Of a DNA stretch of 64,000 nt, positions 36,050-50,200 are shown piece by piece (positions within the stretch are counted from its first letter, which is position 1; each line of letters begins with the position of its first letter). A program made the position numbers and the translations under genes. This DNA comes from Strigamia acuminata (lineage: Eukaryota; Arthropoda; Chilopoda; Geophilomorpha; Linotaeniidae): positions 2,469,501 to 2,533,500 of the forward strand of contig OX442324.1 of assembly GCA_949358305.1 (NCBI GenBank). Reading direction: 5' to 3'. The notes below the pieces were generated by a model. The model made no database searches and was not told the origin of the DNA. It saw nothing but the letters and a program-made list of their open reading frames with translations.

Positions 36050-36907
36050 GACGGATCGTTAATAACCCTGAGCAGCGCGCAGCACAGATTGCACCCCCTC
36101 GGCCCACTCGGCTCTTTCGATCCACTTACTGGCCGGGACAGTTTGCCATCCGCTTGATCCACATTTCGCCTCCCGTTTCGAGCAGTCGTCCGATCCCGAT
36201 GCCTAATCCCGGGCGCTGATTCTCGCGGATTACAGTGCCGATCACGAAACATTTGCCTCGCGAAAAACAAGGCCAACCCCCGCTGTGGGGATGCGTCTTA
36301 CCCTCACTCGCGCCCGCCGTCCCACGCACTGTCCAGTCGGCTCGTCCCGTCTGCAGATGCGAGTTTGACCATCATCCACTGCACGTGGCTGACAACTCGA
36401 GTCGGATGGCCGGCTCGGGCCGCGATCTCCTCCTTCCGGCACACACGTACGTATAGGTCGCAACCGATAGCAGACAAGATGATGAAAATGCCGACGACCG
36501 GTGCCGCTTCTTCTTTGTCAATTTAAGCCTAACGACTGCCATATACCCGAGCTATTTCTCTCGCTCGCTCGCTCGGCCCAATCGACGAGCGCCGGGTCAT
36601 CCGGGGTCACTCGCCGCCCGAACCGAGCCGATTGGGGGACTAGATACGAGTCCGACTCCGGACGAAGCGCACGCGCTGCCCCGTCGTGTGGACGACTCGC
36701 CGGACAGGGCCATCTGTCACCGGCGTGACGTAATGTAAACAAAGCGGAGGAGAAAACGCGGTCAGTGCGGCGACTGGTCACATTACTCACTCGATTGGAT
36801 TGGATGGACTTGATTTCAGTTTGGGACGGAAGCAAACAAGCGAAGAAAGACCATGCACCCATACTATTTCTCGCCAAAAACACGCAACCTCTCACCGCTT
36901 CGCTAAG
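36050..36907 (+). promoter_or_regulatory. CpG-rich promoter / 5' leader of the tandem DUF3504 gene
   Basis: This block is visibly GC- and CpG-rich (for example CTCGCTCGCTCGCTCGG) against AT-rich surroundings. It ends with a donor-like TTCGCTAAG|GTAAAC at 36907/36908. The coding start at 37341 lies ten bases after an acceptor (GGATTTTTAG, 37321-37330), so a non-coding first exon ending at 36907 is a reasonable model. Transcription start sites cannot be read from sequence. Confidence 0.55.
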
Positions 36908-37340
36908 GTAAACCCAACGAATACACATTTTTAGTCTTAAATCGCAAATGTCAACGCAAATCACACATTTTTACGACTCAAATCATCACAATTCACGAAA
37001 AATACTGCAAAAAATACGCATTTGCTTTGCCTTTTCCCTCTATTTATTATTAATTCTTTTTTTTCTCTCCTCTCTTTTTTCGAATTACAAATGGTGGAAA
37101 TTAAAATGGGTTTTGTTTTTAGATAATGGTGGCTGCGGTGGGTTAAAATGTCGGATTATTTTATTGTATATATATATACACATATATCCTTTTTTTGATT
37201 TTTTTTTTTTTTTAAGTGAAAATTTTTGTCTTTTTTGATTTTTTAAATTAAATTTTTTGTTTTTTTAAATTTTATTAAATTTTTAATTTTAATTTTTTTT
37301 TTTTTTTTTTTGTCGTTGTCGGATTTTTAGATAGGATTTG

Positions 37341-40300
37341 ATGATGTCGGTGAGTATAGCAGACGCCCTGGCTGGAGTTAGCGGGCTGGGACTGCGCCGG
37401 CGTCGTGGGCGCTATCATTCGGAGGGTCAAGCAGACGACCAATGGACACCACGTGACTCGCAGGACAATTTGAACACGATTCGTAAAACTCGTTTCGACT
37501 TGGAGTTAGTCAAGTCGTTTTTACGTGCAAATAATGAAAAACGATCCGTTCAAGATATTCCACCGCACGAATTAGATCCATATTTAGCCAGTTTTATTTC
37601 AAGGTAAGACATTTTTTCTTTTTGCTTTCTTTCTTTTCGCTTGCCGAGATGTGTTATATCGTTCGTGATTGGTCGCAAATTGTTAACCGATCGGTTATTG
37701 GTTGTGCGTGTAATGTGTTGCCAATTAAAATGTTTGTCTGCAGATTCACAGTTAAAGATGGCGATCAAATGACAACATTTTATTTTGGAAAATAATTTGA
37801 AAAAAAAAAAAATTTAAAAAAATTTTTAAATTTTAAATTTTTTTTTTTTTTTTTTTTTTTTTTGCAAATAAATTAATTTTTATTTTCAAAAATAAAATAA
37901 TAAAATAAATTTTTTTTTTTATTTTTTAAAAAAAAAAATTGAATTTGTTTGATTTTTTTTTTCTTTTTCACGATAGTGTGAAAAAGAAAAACGGTGAAGA
38001 TTTCGAACCGGGCACATTGCGCGGCATCTTGGGCAGTGTCGATCGATATTTCCGAAAACACGACTACGGCCACGCCATCTTCTCCGGCAATGTTCGCGAC
38101 TTTCCCCGCACACGCGACGCTCTAGCCGCGAAACAACGACAACTGAAGCGAGAAGGCCGCGGCAACCACCCGAACAGAGCACAGCCCATAACCAACGAAG
38201 AAGTGGAAGTGTTATATTTGACAGGCCAGTTGGGAACTGGGTGCCCAGATGCCTTACTCAACACGGTTTGGTTTAACAACTGGGTTTATTTTGGATTGCG
38301 GGGGATGAAAGTACATCGACATCTACGCTGGGGCGATATTCTACTGGCCAGATTGGAATCCGGTGCCGAATATCTCGAATATCTAAACGGACAATCGAAA
38401 CCATTTCGACCGCGCGTCTACGCCATACCCGAACAACCGGACCGAGATCCCGTAGCCATCTATAAATTGTACATGGCAAAGAGACCGCGACCGATGCTCA
38501 GTTCAGATGCTCCTTTTTATCTTGCACCTAACAGCAGGAAGCCAAATTACAGGTGAGTCACACAGTTACATTTCTCTTTTTCCGGCTACCATTTTTATGC
38601 ATTACAATTTGTTGTTTTGCTACATTACGAAGTGTTACGTCAAATCTATGAAACCGCATAAATTATGCCTCATTAATTTCTCTTTTTTTCTCTCTTTTTT
38701 TTTTTTTTTTTGGGAAAAAAATTTTTATTTTATTTTATTTCAATTTTATTGCTAGAAAAAATTTAAAAAAATTTAAAAAAAAAATTTTCTTTTTTTTTTT
38801 TTTTAAAAAAAATTATTTTTGGAGATATTGATTTGTGGTAATAAGTGTGTGGAAATTTGCATATTGGGTGCTTTGTTGTTTTTAATTTTTTTTTTTTTTT
38901 TTTTATTATATATATATGTGTGTATATGTATATATATAAAAAAGAAAAAAATCAAAGCAACTGCACTCGAAATGAAGAACCGGTGAAATGATGATAATTT
39001 AGACTCCATAAAAAGAAATGGGGTGACGCCTATGCGTGCAAACAAGAAAAATCAATGAGAGCCTAGGGAAGTAAGTAGTAGGGTGGGGGGAAAAAGCTGC
39101 ATGAATACATGCATTTGCCAACCATTTTTCTTTTTTTTTTTTTAATTTTGGATCCCAGTTTTGTTTAATTTTTATTTTTTATTTTTGAAAAATAAAACAT
39201 TTCTCTAGGGTGATTTTTTTTTTGGTTGTTCCACGAGGGGGTATCGAATTAATGCAAAAATTGGAATGTTGGTTATAATTTATTATTAGTAGTATTATTA
39301 TTACGGTGGTATTAATTTTTTTTTTTTTTTTTTTTTAATATAATTATTTTTTCACGAAATCGTGAATCGAATTATCGAATTCAATTCAAGTTTTTAGTGG
39401 AAAAGAAAAAATATTTTTTTTTTTTAATATTTTTTTTTTAAATTTATTTAAAATTTAAAATTAAAATTAGATTTCAGTTGGAAATTTGCAAATATTTTTC
39501 ATTAAGTCGCGATTTTTTTTTTTTTATTATTTTTTAAATTTTTTTAAATTTTTAATTTTTGCAACTTTTGGTGCGAAATTTGTTATTTTTTTAAAAAATT
39601 TTCTTTTTTATTATTGTATTTCTTATTATTTTTTTGGAATTATCAAAGTAAATTAATGATATACGTCTGAAATTTTATTAGCAGAATTTTTTCGTTTCGG
39701 CAACACCATTCATCAAATGTAAATCCACTTCTTTATTAGCATTGTATTGATTTATGCCGAGCAATTAAATTGCAAGTTGCTATAACTGCATAATTATCAA
39801 CACATGTGAACTTTGTGGAATAATATTGAAAACATTTTTGCATCTTTTTAAAATCATCATTCCTTTGCAGATTGCAAAAATAGAGGGAGAGAAAAAAATA
39901 TCTTAAACCTGTAATTACTAAAGAAACGTGATTTGGCAAAGAAACAGCACACACACACAGAAAAAGGGGAAAGAAAGAAAGAAAAAAAATTTAAATCGTC
40001 TTGAGCTTCATCGATTATTTGTGTCTGGGCTTATTTCGCCTTATAATTAGGCTGTTGCCATGGAGATTACAATCAGAAATGAATAATCGACGGGTTAAAC
40101 CACTCCGAACAATTTTCCCACTAAAATGTTCGTTTTTTTATTTTCTTTTATTTTTATTTTTTATTTATGAATTCTATAAATGTGTTGCAAAATGTGGGGT
40201 TTATTTTAAGGTGTTGTAAGATGCAGAAATATGTCTCTCGGCTCATTTTATTCTTGCGAAAGGTCTTGGGTTTTTTTTGCGGTGACAACAAAAGGTCGTG

Positions 40301-41226
40301 TTTGCGAGATGTGATGAAAAATCTAGATATAAGTAAATAAATAAATAATTTTCGAAGACGCTGCACACTGCACGATGCAAAGACAACAATTGAGTTTTTT
40401 TTTTTTTTTTTATTTATTTTTTTCGGTTTTGTTGGAAAAATGGTTTTTTGGCTTTGCTTTTTGTATATTAATCTGGGTCTTTTGATTTTTCTTGTGGGTG
40501 ATCATTAGGGTTATTTTGTGTGGGAAGTAAATATTGTTTGGTTTAAATGGGATTTTGGAGTTTGGTAAATTGGATGGAAATTTTGTTTTGGTTTGGGAAA
40601 GGTGGTTTAGGTCGATTTTTGGGGTGGAAATATCAATTTTGAGTTTTGATAGTGGTTTAAAGCAAATTTGAGGTTTAAAAAAATGGTTTTAAGCATTTTT
40701 GAAGTTAAAAAAATGTTTTTTTTTTATCAATTTTGTGTTTTTATAAAGTGATTTAAAGCAATTTTGAGGTTTAATAAAAATGATTTATAGCAATTTTGAG
40801 GTTAGAAAATATTTTAAATCATTTTTGTGGCTAATATAAATGGTTTAAATCAATTTTTGGTTTAAAAAATGATTTAAATTACATTTCATGACCAAAAAAA
40901 TGATTTAAATTACATTTCATACGTAAAAAGTGGTTTAAATCACATTTTAAGTGTAAAAAATGTGATTCAAATCACATTTTATGAGTAAAAAAATGTTTAA
41001 ATCACATTTTGGGTTTGAAAAAGTGATTTTAAATCAAATTTTGGGTTTCCAAAAATTGATTCTAAATCAAATTTTGGGTTTTTGAAAAATTGATTTTAAA
41101 TCAAATTTTGTGTTTCAAAATTTGATCCAAACTCAATTTTGCATGAAAACCTTGTTGAAATCTGCTAAGAATTTTGGTTTTAATAATCAAAAACAAAAAC
41201 AACTCCAGATTTCCTATAAAACTATG

Positions 41227-41264
<38 letters not shown>

Positions 41265-44200
41265 AACCAAAAATACCAACAATATACCCAATTCTCAATA
41301 AATAAGATTTATAAACACAATCTAATTCCTCTCCTCCTTTTCTTTCTTTTTTTTGAAAAAAAAAATGTCTACCTTGGCAGCCATTTTTTTGTTTCTATTT
41401 TTCCAAAAAAAAAAAAGAATTAAAAATGAGAGATTTTAAATTGTTATAAGTGTGATTTGTTTGATAGGAAAATGGGAGGACTCAAAACTGACAAGAGTGG
41501 GGGGGAGGGTAATGGTAAGTAAGGGGGGCGGAGGGGGGGAGGGAGGAGAAAGAGAAAAAGAAAAAAAATGTTCAATACTTTTGAACCAGTCTGGTGAAGC
41601 CAACCAGATGTGGGATGGCGTCACTCATAATCTGAAGCTGCATCCCCCTCCGAGTTACACAAAAGAGTGCACACAACACATTTCAATCCCTCTTATATTT
41701 TTCCTAATGAATTGGGATATTTCTGCACATAAAATGAAACCAACTCTGGAGAAAATTTATTTTTGTCAAGAAAACTTTTTAATAGGATTTTCAATTAAAT
41801 TACACAGTAGTGATTTTTTTTCTCTATTCAATTACATAGAAATTCAGTTAGAAATTAGTAATTTTTTTTTCTTTCCTTTTTCCTTCTCCCTTCTACTCCA
41901 AGAGTGTATTTTAATTTGTTTTGCATCTGTTCCAACTTCCATTAAGAACACGTGTTAAAATTACTTTGCTCTTTATTTGACTGACCAAACAAAATTGAAA
42001 ATTAAAAGCAAACACATTGGGATATTAATAAAAGTTGGGATTGAAGAAATGAAAACAGAAATACAAAATCAACCGCACATTAGCGAAGGAAAAGGGATCA
42101 GTTAAAGCGACTAAATAAAACGAGAACGCAAACAATTTGGAAATCCAAAACTCGGAGCGTTTCAGCCATTTTTTTTGTTACGCTGTGATGCCACCAGGAG
42201 ATGTCCCACAATGCCGCGCGGTTGTTGCGTCGTCAAACATGGCCGTCCGGCATCGCTTCGGTGTCGAATTTGTCATTTTTTTAAAATTATTGTTGGAAAA
42301 CAGAACGTGTCGGGATGTTTTTCGAGTTTGGACGAGTTTTTTCGGCCCGTTTGTGACAAAAATTGGCGTAATTGGTGCCGATCCGTCATAAATTTCCAAG
42401 TCCTTTCTGGTTCCAGTTATTCAGGATTCGATCGACACTGATAAATGTTCGGGGGAGAAAAAAAAATATCGGCATAAAAATTTGTTCTCAATAGAGGGAG
42501 GGAAGAAACTGGTGCTTCTGGTTTTGTATGTCGATGCATTTTGGGATTTGACGCCGCCAGCTAATCGATTTCTTTCCAGGATTTTGACTGCGATTCGTCA
42601 TGCTCTCCCGTCATGACCTTGACATCTCAAAGTGAAACTAGTCTGCACAAGTGGAATGGTTTTTTTTTTCTTTTCCACATTCACTCAACCCCTAAAATGA
42701 GCAGACTGTAAAATAATAACAAAAAAAAATGTTGAGGTAATATTGGAAAAATAAAAAAAATGGAAAAAAATGAAAAGAATAGAAGTTATTAAAAGCAATA
42801 ATTTACTTGGAAATGCACTCAATTTAGTTGGGATTACTTAAGGTTAAATCCAATTAGTAAAGAGGTGAATGGAGGCTTTGATCTCTAAAATGAAATTTTA
42901 AGAAAAAGTAAAAAAAACGAAGAAGAAAAAAATATTTATTTGGATTTTTAGAATTTTTTTATGGAATTTTATATATATGTTTTGATTATGCTGAAGTGAA
43001 ATGAATAATTAGAAACCAGTGTAACAACATGACAGCAACAAAGGAACGGCTTTACCGAGCTCATCGCCCGTTCCCAAGTTAAGCAGCATTGGGTCTGGTC
43101 AGTACTTGGATTGGATGGGTGACCTGGTCTCTTGTTTGATTTGAGACACGGTTCACCGTCCACCTTTCACTGGGTTTCCTGTGGTTTTTTTTCCCCAATT
43201 CTCGGTGCAAATGCAAACTACGGAATAGGCAACTTAGACGGAGCAAATCGTCTCAGGAGAATGGCCGACCTTTTTATCGATAATTCAATCCCAAAACTTC
43301 AGAGTGCACTAATGGGACCTATGGAGAATTTGGACAATAGGGACATCAGAATAGCAAAGTTGTCTACAAATTTTGACTCATAACTTGAGCACAAATTTTG
43401 AAATTTCAGAAATATGCTGCACTAATTTAGTCAGAGTTTGGGCCAAACTTTAGCCAGCCAATACACAAACTGGGAGTGAAAAAAATGTAGAAAAATGTCT
43501 ATTTCTAGACCATAAATCAAAGAAGAACTTAAGTGATCTAATTTTATACTTTTTGTACCTTTTTATAAAAGTTAATTCAGTCAGACCTTCAATAATAATT
43601 GTACATCCAGTGTTCATAAAGGAACATATACTCACAGTATTTGTTTTCAATGGTTACATTTTGGTGATCATGTTTTTTTTTTTCAATAAATGGTCAACCA
43701 AAAAAGGTAAACGCATTTAGCCCAAAATTATCTAGTTTAACTTTAACCCTCCCTGCCTCTAAAAGTATTTTTATTTTTTTTCTCGAAAACTAACGGGATT
43801 TTCTTTCTGAAATTTCTTGTAATTCCATTAAACATCATAACAAACAATAAAAGAAAATAATGGATTCAGAATTGGTTAAATTTCTTCATAAACATGAAGT
43901 AGTCGAAGAATAGAGTCAATTTCACATATTTATGGAAAATTATTTTTGGCTTTGGGTCAAAAATGAGCCGGGTTAGGTGAGTAGGGGATTTGGTTTTAGG
44001 TTGTTTAAACCAGATAATGCAAAATCAGTTGTATGAACTAGATAATTGCCAAAGCACGTCCCACAACTCCGTACACATGGTCAGTTGATTGTCTATTGGC
44101 TACTCGCTAGCCTGGATATGTGGTTTTTTAATTCATTTTGTAGGCAAATTCATCCAGAACTAGTTTCAAATGTTAGGCTAGCCCAAACTTTCTGGTGCGA

Positions 44201-47200
44201 AAGGGGTATATTATACGGAGTTATCTTAACTATTTTGCCGATTCACAACTGATCGTCCGGCAAATAGATTTCGGTTGGTTCCCTAATATTATTCAGCAGA
44301 ATAAAACTCAGTAGTTGCTCAATCTTCAATCAACTCGGTTCTCACAGTTGGTCAGTTCAGTTTACGAGGAAAAATAAATGTGGGTGGAACACAATGGATA
44401 CATTGATGTTGACGATTATTTTGGTTTTATTTTATGAATATCAATTGGTGGGCCCCGGGTGCACTAATGTAATGGTTGATAGTGAAAGTTGAGTCGAAGC
44501 AAACTTGCAGATATAGATGAAAATATTGGAACAAAGAGAAATCGTTGGCATGTAAACAAATGAAATGCGTTTGGTAGCCAGTGAGAGAGTTTGAGTGAGC
44601 TCGCCAGCGCCAAATGTTTTTATTTAAGCAAATTGCTTCTATGTTGAACGACGATTTGTCAGACGTTTGATAATAACAGTGGATTGTAAAATGATTTATG
44701 AATAAGCAGTAAATGTATCGACTTGGCTAAATATTTTTTATGTACAAATGGAATTGTAATTTGAGGCCAATGGAAACATTAAGTTCTAATCATACGTCAT
44801 AAAAGTTGCTCGGTTTCAATTTTAAATTATATACTGAGAAAAATATGATTTTTTATTTGATTTTTTCGATTTTTTTTATTAATATTTTTTGTTCGGTTTT
44901 GTTGTAATTCGAGAGTTCATTGAACTGTATTGATTGGAAAAATCTGGACATTTGGAAAAGGTGAAATAATGAGGGAAGGGGAAAGGAATTTTTTGGCAAA
45001 TTGTGTAATTAAAATTAGGAATAAAAATTTGTCGCTGATTGAAGATGTAAATCAGAAAATGACATAAATTTAGATGTTAGCAAGACTCGTGCACGCTTTG
45101 ACCTTTGAAATTTATTGATTTCATCAATCAGGAAATGGAAATGTAACTTCGTTTACATCTACAAGGAAGAAAATGTGGCTTCATGTTCAATGAAATGCTC
45201 GTCAAAATCAGCACAATTTACTCATAATAAATTTATTCCTCATACATGCAATCACATTTATTGTTAGAAACATATCTCACGGATTTTTTCCCAATTAACA
45301 ACACCAAATTCAAAGGACGACATTAACATTCGAAAAGTTAATTCTGGGAAAGAGATTTGCATATGGAAAAGTTTGCTATTTCCCAACCGACTTCCTAGAA
45401 TACAATTTCATATTTTTTTAAATACATTTCTTTATTTCTAAAATTTGTCGACATTTTTCTGAAAATTTTTCGAATTTATCGACATTTTTCTGAAAAATTC
45501 TCGAATTTATCGGAATTTTTTCTGGAAAATTTTCAAATTTATCGGAATTTTTTCTGGAAATTTTTCAAATTTGTCGGAATTTTTCTGGAAAATTATCAAA
45601 TTTATCGAAATTTCTAGAAATTCTTCTGAAAACTTTCCAGATTTGTCGAAATTTTTCTCAAAAATTCTCCAATTGATCGACATTTTTCTCAACATTTCTA
45701 ACTTTCCAAAAAAAATTATACAAAATTCTAAGATTTATCAAAATATTTTAAAAATTTCTATAATTTATCGAAAGGTCAATACGGAATCGATTAATGCGAG
45801 ACAAAATGAGAATCAAGGCGCCATCTTGCGAGCTATTAGCAAAACGGAACGATTAACTTCCGCGGGAAATACAACAACACCATCAGAAATAAAAATGAAT
45901 AACCAAAAAAAAAAAAACCGAACCCAAAATTTTTTCCAAATGTTTAAACACCTGCAAAAAAAAGAAGAAAAAATACTTAACAAAAATTTCCAAATTTCAA
46001 ATTTCAAATTTCAAAAAATATAACGAGAATTGTAGGTCCAGTTTTGACCACTAGATGGCCTCGATGCGAAACTGACCGCTGACGCACGGTTTAAAGCGGA
46101 TATGAAACAAGCTGCGTTTTCATCATATCACGATGGGTTTTTCTTTACAGCGATGCTTGGTTTAAGTGCCAAGCAGCCGGCGAGAACCGCCTCGGAAGAT
46201 TAATGAAAACCATGGTGATTAACGCAGGCTTGCCCGAGAAGAAACGCATCGCATACAGGAGCCTCACTGGACAACTGAATAAACCGGCGGAATTCGACAA
46301 CTCGCTGCCGCCGCCACCGCCGCCGCAGCAGCAGCAGCCGCAGCCGCAGCCCACCTCATCCACATCCCCGTCGCTACAAAACGGTCTATCTCATCATCAC
46401 CCACTCGCCGAGAAAAATGCTCTCTCCCTTTCAATGGTAAGGAATAAGGATTGTCTTTGTGTACAGAAATCGAGTTTCAATAAAACGTGTTGATGAAAAT
46501 ATTGTGGCTGAAGAAGGGAGACGTGATGGTTGCCTAGCAACCTCAATTAAAGGGAATCATTTTGAAATCTCTTTTTTCTCAACAAAATAATAAAATATAC
46601 ACATTTTTTTTTTAAATTAAATTGAATTAAATTAAATTATTTCTTTATTTGTAGTTTTCCTTGATGTCGGCAGAGAATGCTTTGCAAACCAGTTGCAGTT
46701 CGTCTTCGCTGACCCACGTATCTTCCTCGTCCTTGTCGACCATAGCCAATCTGGACACGCTGGACGTCGCCACGAAACAACTGTGGAACCATTATCGGAT
46801 CAGAGGCGGCTTTTTCAACGACAGGGAATTCATTCTGCATTTGTTGCAGAAGGAACAGTCGTGTCGCGAATGTAACACTAGGTAATTACAAAGTGGACGC
46901 CTAAGAAATAAGGGGGAGCGTCTGTCGATAAGGGAAAAATGCCTATCGATACTCAATAGGTCAAAGTGTCGTGGTTCGCATTTAGCTTCTAATCTCAAGT
47001 CTCGCGGAGCGCCATTCAAAACTAAGTAATTCTCCGGAGATTACTCAGCTTAGAATGCCGTGTTATTTTTCCCCTGGCGGCAGACGTTGCCTACGATTGT
47101 CGTAAGAGTACAAGACAAACATCCCGAGGTTTGCTGATTGAACAACGAAATGTCGGTAGTTCTACGGCTACCGTCGGGGCCGGTGCGACACATCTTTCCA

Positions 47201-50200
47201 CCTGAGGCGAGCAAGGCATACGCCGCCCTTTTGAACAGGAAAAAAAATTTTTGTTGAAAAAATTGGTTTGTGCGCCCACAGATGCCGCCCCTAGAAATAT
47301 GCCGCCTGACTACCGGCCAGGTGCATTCGAAAACACACAACATTTACACAAATTAATTCGTGTAAATGACGTGTAATCTGGTTAAACGGAAACGACCTGC
47401 ACGCCACGTTTAAATCTCCGTTCAACGACTTTTCTCACTCAAATCTTGATGGCAGCCATCTTGGATTTTCGTTAGATTGGTCACAACGATCGTAAGAACA
47501 ATTTTGTAGCAGTTATTGTTTTTTTTTAGAGTAAACAACAATAATAATGATCATCACTATGATTATTATTTGGGCTAATTTATTTACACTGAAATTTACA
47601 CAGAAATTTATTTTTAAACTCGAAAATTGGGTCGTTTAACTTGACATTTACACTACCAGTTGCACTGGTTGTTTAGTGCAAATGACTTTTCGAATGCACC
47701 TAGTGTATGTCGAAAAACAGATTTTTTAAAACGGAGTTTTGTGTGTGTGTGTGTGGTTAGATCGGGGTATTTGACAAGTTTGAAAATGGAAATTGAGGCA
47801 TAATTGCTGCCGTGTTGGTGACACACGACGAACACTATGGTTACACGCTTGAAGAAGATTTTCCTTTCGGAGAGAGATTTCGCGCCATGGAAACGTCAAT
47901 TTAATCTAACTGCGATTAAAAAGAAAAATTGTGCTTGTTTGGGAGCATTGGACAAGCCAAAAAGTCCGGCTGGGAACAGGAAAACATGTTGAATTGAATT
48001 GAATTGGGCGTGTAAGCGTAGTGGCAGTTTCCAACACCGTGGCGGTTTTCACCTGAGTTTTATTCCGTTTGATCGATTCCATTCCAATCTCTATAAATTA
48101 CAACAGTTGATGAATTTTTCTATTGTTGCGTCAGTTTCAGCTCTTTCAAAATGCTGGCGTTTAGTGTTGGCGCTAATTATTTGTCTACGGCGCTCTCGTG
48201 CACCATTTACCCACTAGACGGAGTTTCACATCCAAATTGTGCGCCAAGGAACCCTAAATATATTTAAAATTACGTATAATTTTAATGATATTTATGTGTT
48301 ATGGTCATAACTTGTAAAAATTATAGTGGGGTGTTTCTAAAGCTCGCGCGAAGGGTTTAGTATTGTTACATTATGTATAACCTCGAGTTACGTTATTGAC
48401 TTCAAGTTCAGCGGAAACACAGCACAAAATCGGATTTTTTTGTCCGATTTCGTATGGGTGTTCGGAAACTGCCGTACTTAAAAAAAAATAAAAATTTATT
48501 TGTGCCGAAATGTTTCCGATAAGTGGTAAGTAGTTGGCTTCTGTGGTGAGTATGAATGTAGGATGTTGACTATGATTTTGAATTAATTTGATTGCGGTGA
48601 ATTAATTCGGATCGGTCAGGCACGATTATGGAAAAAGCGGAAAGATTTTGTTTGTTGGCGGCATGCAGTTTTTCGTTGCAGTTCGAGCATAGATGTGACG
48701 AGACTGCTCGTAAGTATCGTATTAGAAGCACTTGCCGTCCTAATTGCAACTGTATTATTGCAAATTTAATAGTTGAGTGGACGTGTGTGCGGCGCTGATT
48801 TGCATTTCGGTTGTGTGGCATAAATAGTGGAAAAGTAAAAGTTGATGGTGACGCGAAAGTACATGCCCTAAACCGTGTAATGGGTTTGTTACAACTCGGG
48901 TGATGAGTCGCCAGCAGGTAGGTGCCAGGTTGGAATAAAATATGGCGCAATTCGAGAATGATTTGCGCATAAATCGGGCGCTGGAATGGAATGGCCGGGA
49001 ATCGGTAAATGAGTTTGGAGGCTTTTTTTCTCCTTTGTAAATTGAATAATACGAAATTAAAGTAAAAATAAAAATAAAAATAAAAATGAAAATGTAATGA
49101 TTGGCACGAAATAAGATGTAATAAAAGCAAAGAGCATAAAAATAAAGGGAGTGTATTAACATAATTTGCTTGGGCAAAGCGATAAATGAACTTTTATGTT
49201 AACGAAACTGCTCGCAAAGCTTGTTAGAGGAGAAAGGGGAAAACAGCTCTGCATCACCATGCAGGATTTATTTGCTAATTCAATTGAATTATTGATTGCC
49301 AGGTCGATAGAAAGTAGCATTTCCAACCTACACATAAAATTATGTGTTTTAAGTAATTTTTCTATTATTTCTTAAATAAATTATTTTTATTTTTGGTTTT
49401 TTTATTTTTTTTTTTTTACAAGAATTAAATGTTATTTGTAACAATTATTGAGAATCAACAACTCCAATTAGAATTAGTAAAAAAAAGTAATTATTTTTTG
49501 TTTTGATTTTGATTTTATTATTACAAGGTCTATCTGTGGATTTGCTTCTTGTTTCCCATTTTTTTTTTATTTAATAATTTAAAACTCTATAATTTCAATC
49601 ACTGATGATTAACATGTCCATTACATTTCCCTAATTAATTTAAGGCAATTTGAAGAGGAAAAAAAATGTAAAATTAAGTTTCAGTCAATTTTGTTAATAA
49701 ATTTTTGTTTTCCCCCTCTTTATTTTTTTCTTCCTTATTTTTGAAATATCCTTTCAGGAACTCTATTACTTCAGGTTCAGATGCATCTTTATGGCATCAA
49801 AAGGCAACTCAGGAATTTAAACCTAATTATGACATGCAAGCAACTAGCTCCAGCAGGTATTTATTCATGTGCTGGCGGATAATAATTTCATTTAGTAGAA
49901 ATAAACATTTCTCATTTAGTGCAAAAATATCTGACAGAAGTTCATGGATGAACGATCAATGTGAGAGTGAAGAAAACAGTGCTAGAGTATCAGTATCGGA
50001 AGCAGTTATGCTATTTAAAGGTAATTACGCTACAACAATTTTGTAAATCGAAAGGTTGAAGCGAGTTTTAATAAAGAATGTTTTGACCGGCAACGGTGGA
50101 AAGGCCTTTTGGACGAAACTAACATTGCATTTGTCATTTAAACATTTGTTATTCAAACATCAAAGTGATACTGTTACGCGTACAGACGACACCAATAATC

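Larger units (their letters stand above)
38553..46150 (+). other. 7.6-kb intron 2 of the tandem DUF3504 gene
   Basis: Extremely T-rich near its start, with a 5S-derived sequence at 43049, degenerate tandem arrays at 40560-41130 and 45440-45770, and a small CpG-rich patch at 42180-42400. I see no alternative exon. Confidence 0.6.

Noticed and set aside
36019-36964. Several open frames on both strands in the CpG-rich block
   Set aside because: GC-rich DNA lacks stops by chance. The translations are Arg/Pro-rich without family patterns, and the block fits a promoter and leader.
45507-46023. Open frames on both strands over the 35-bp intronic repeat
   Set aside because: They are by-products of a tandem repeat lacking stops and not genes.
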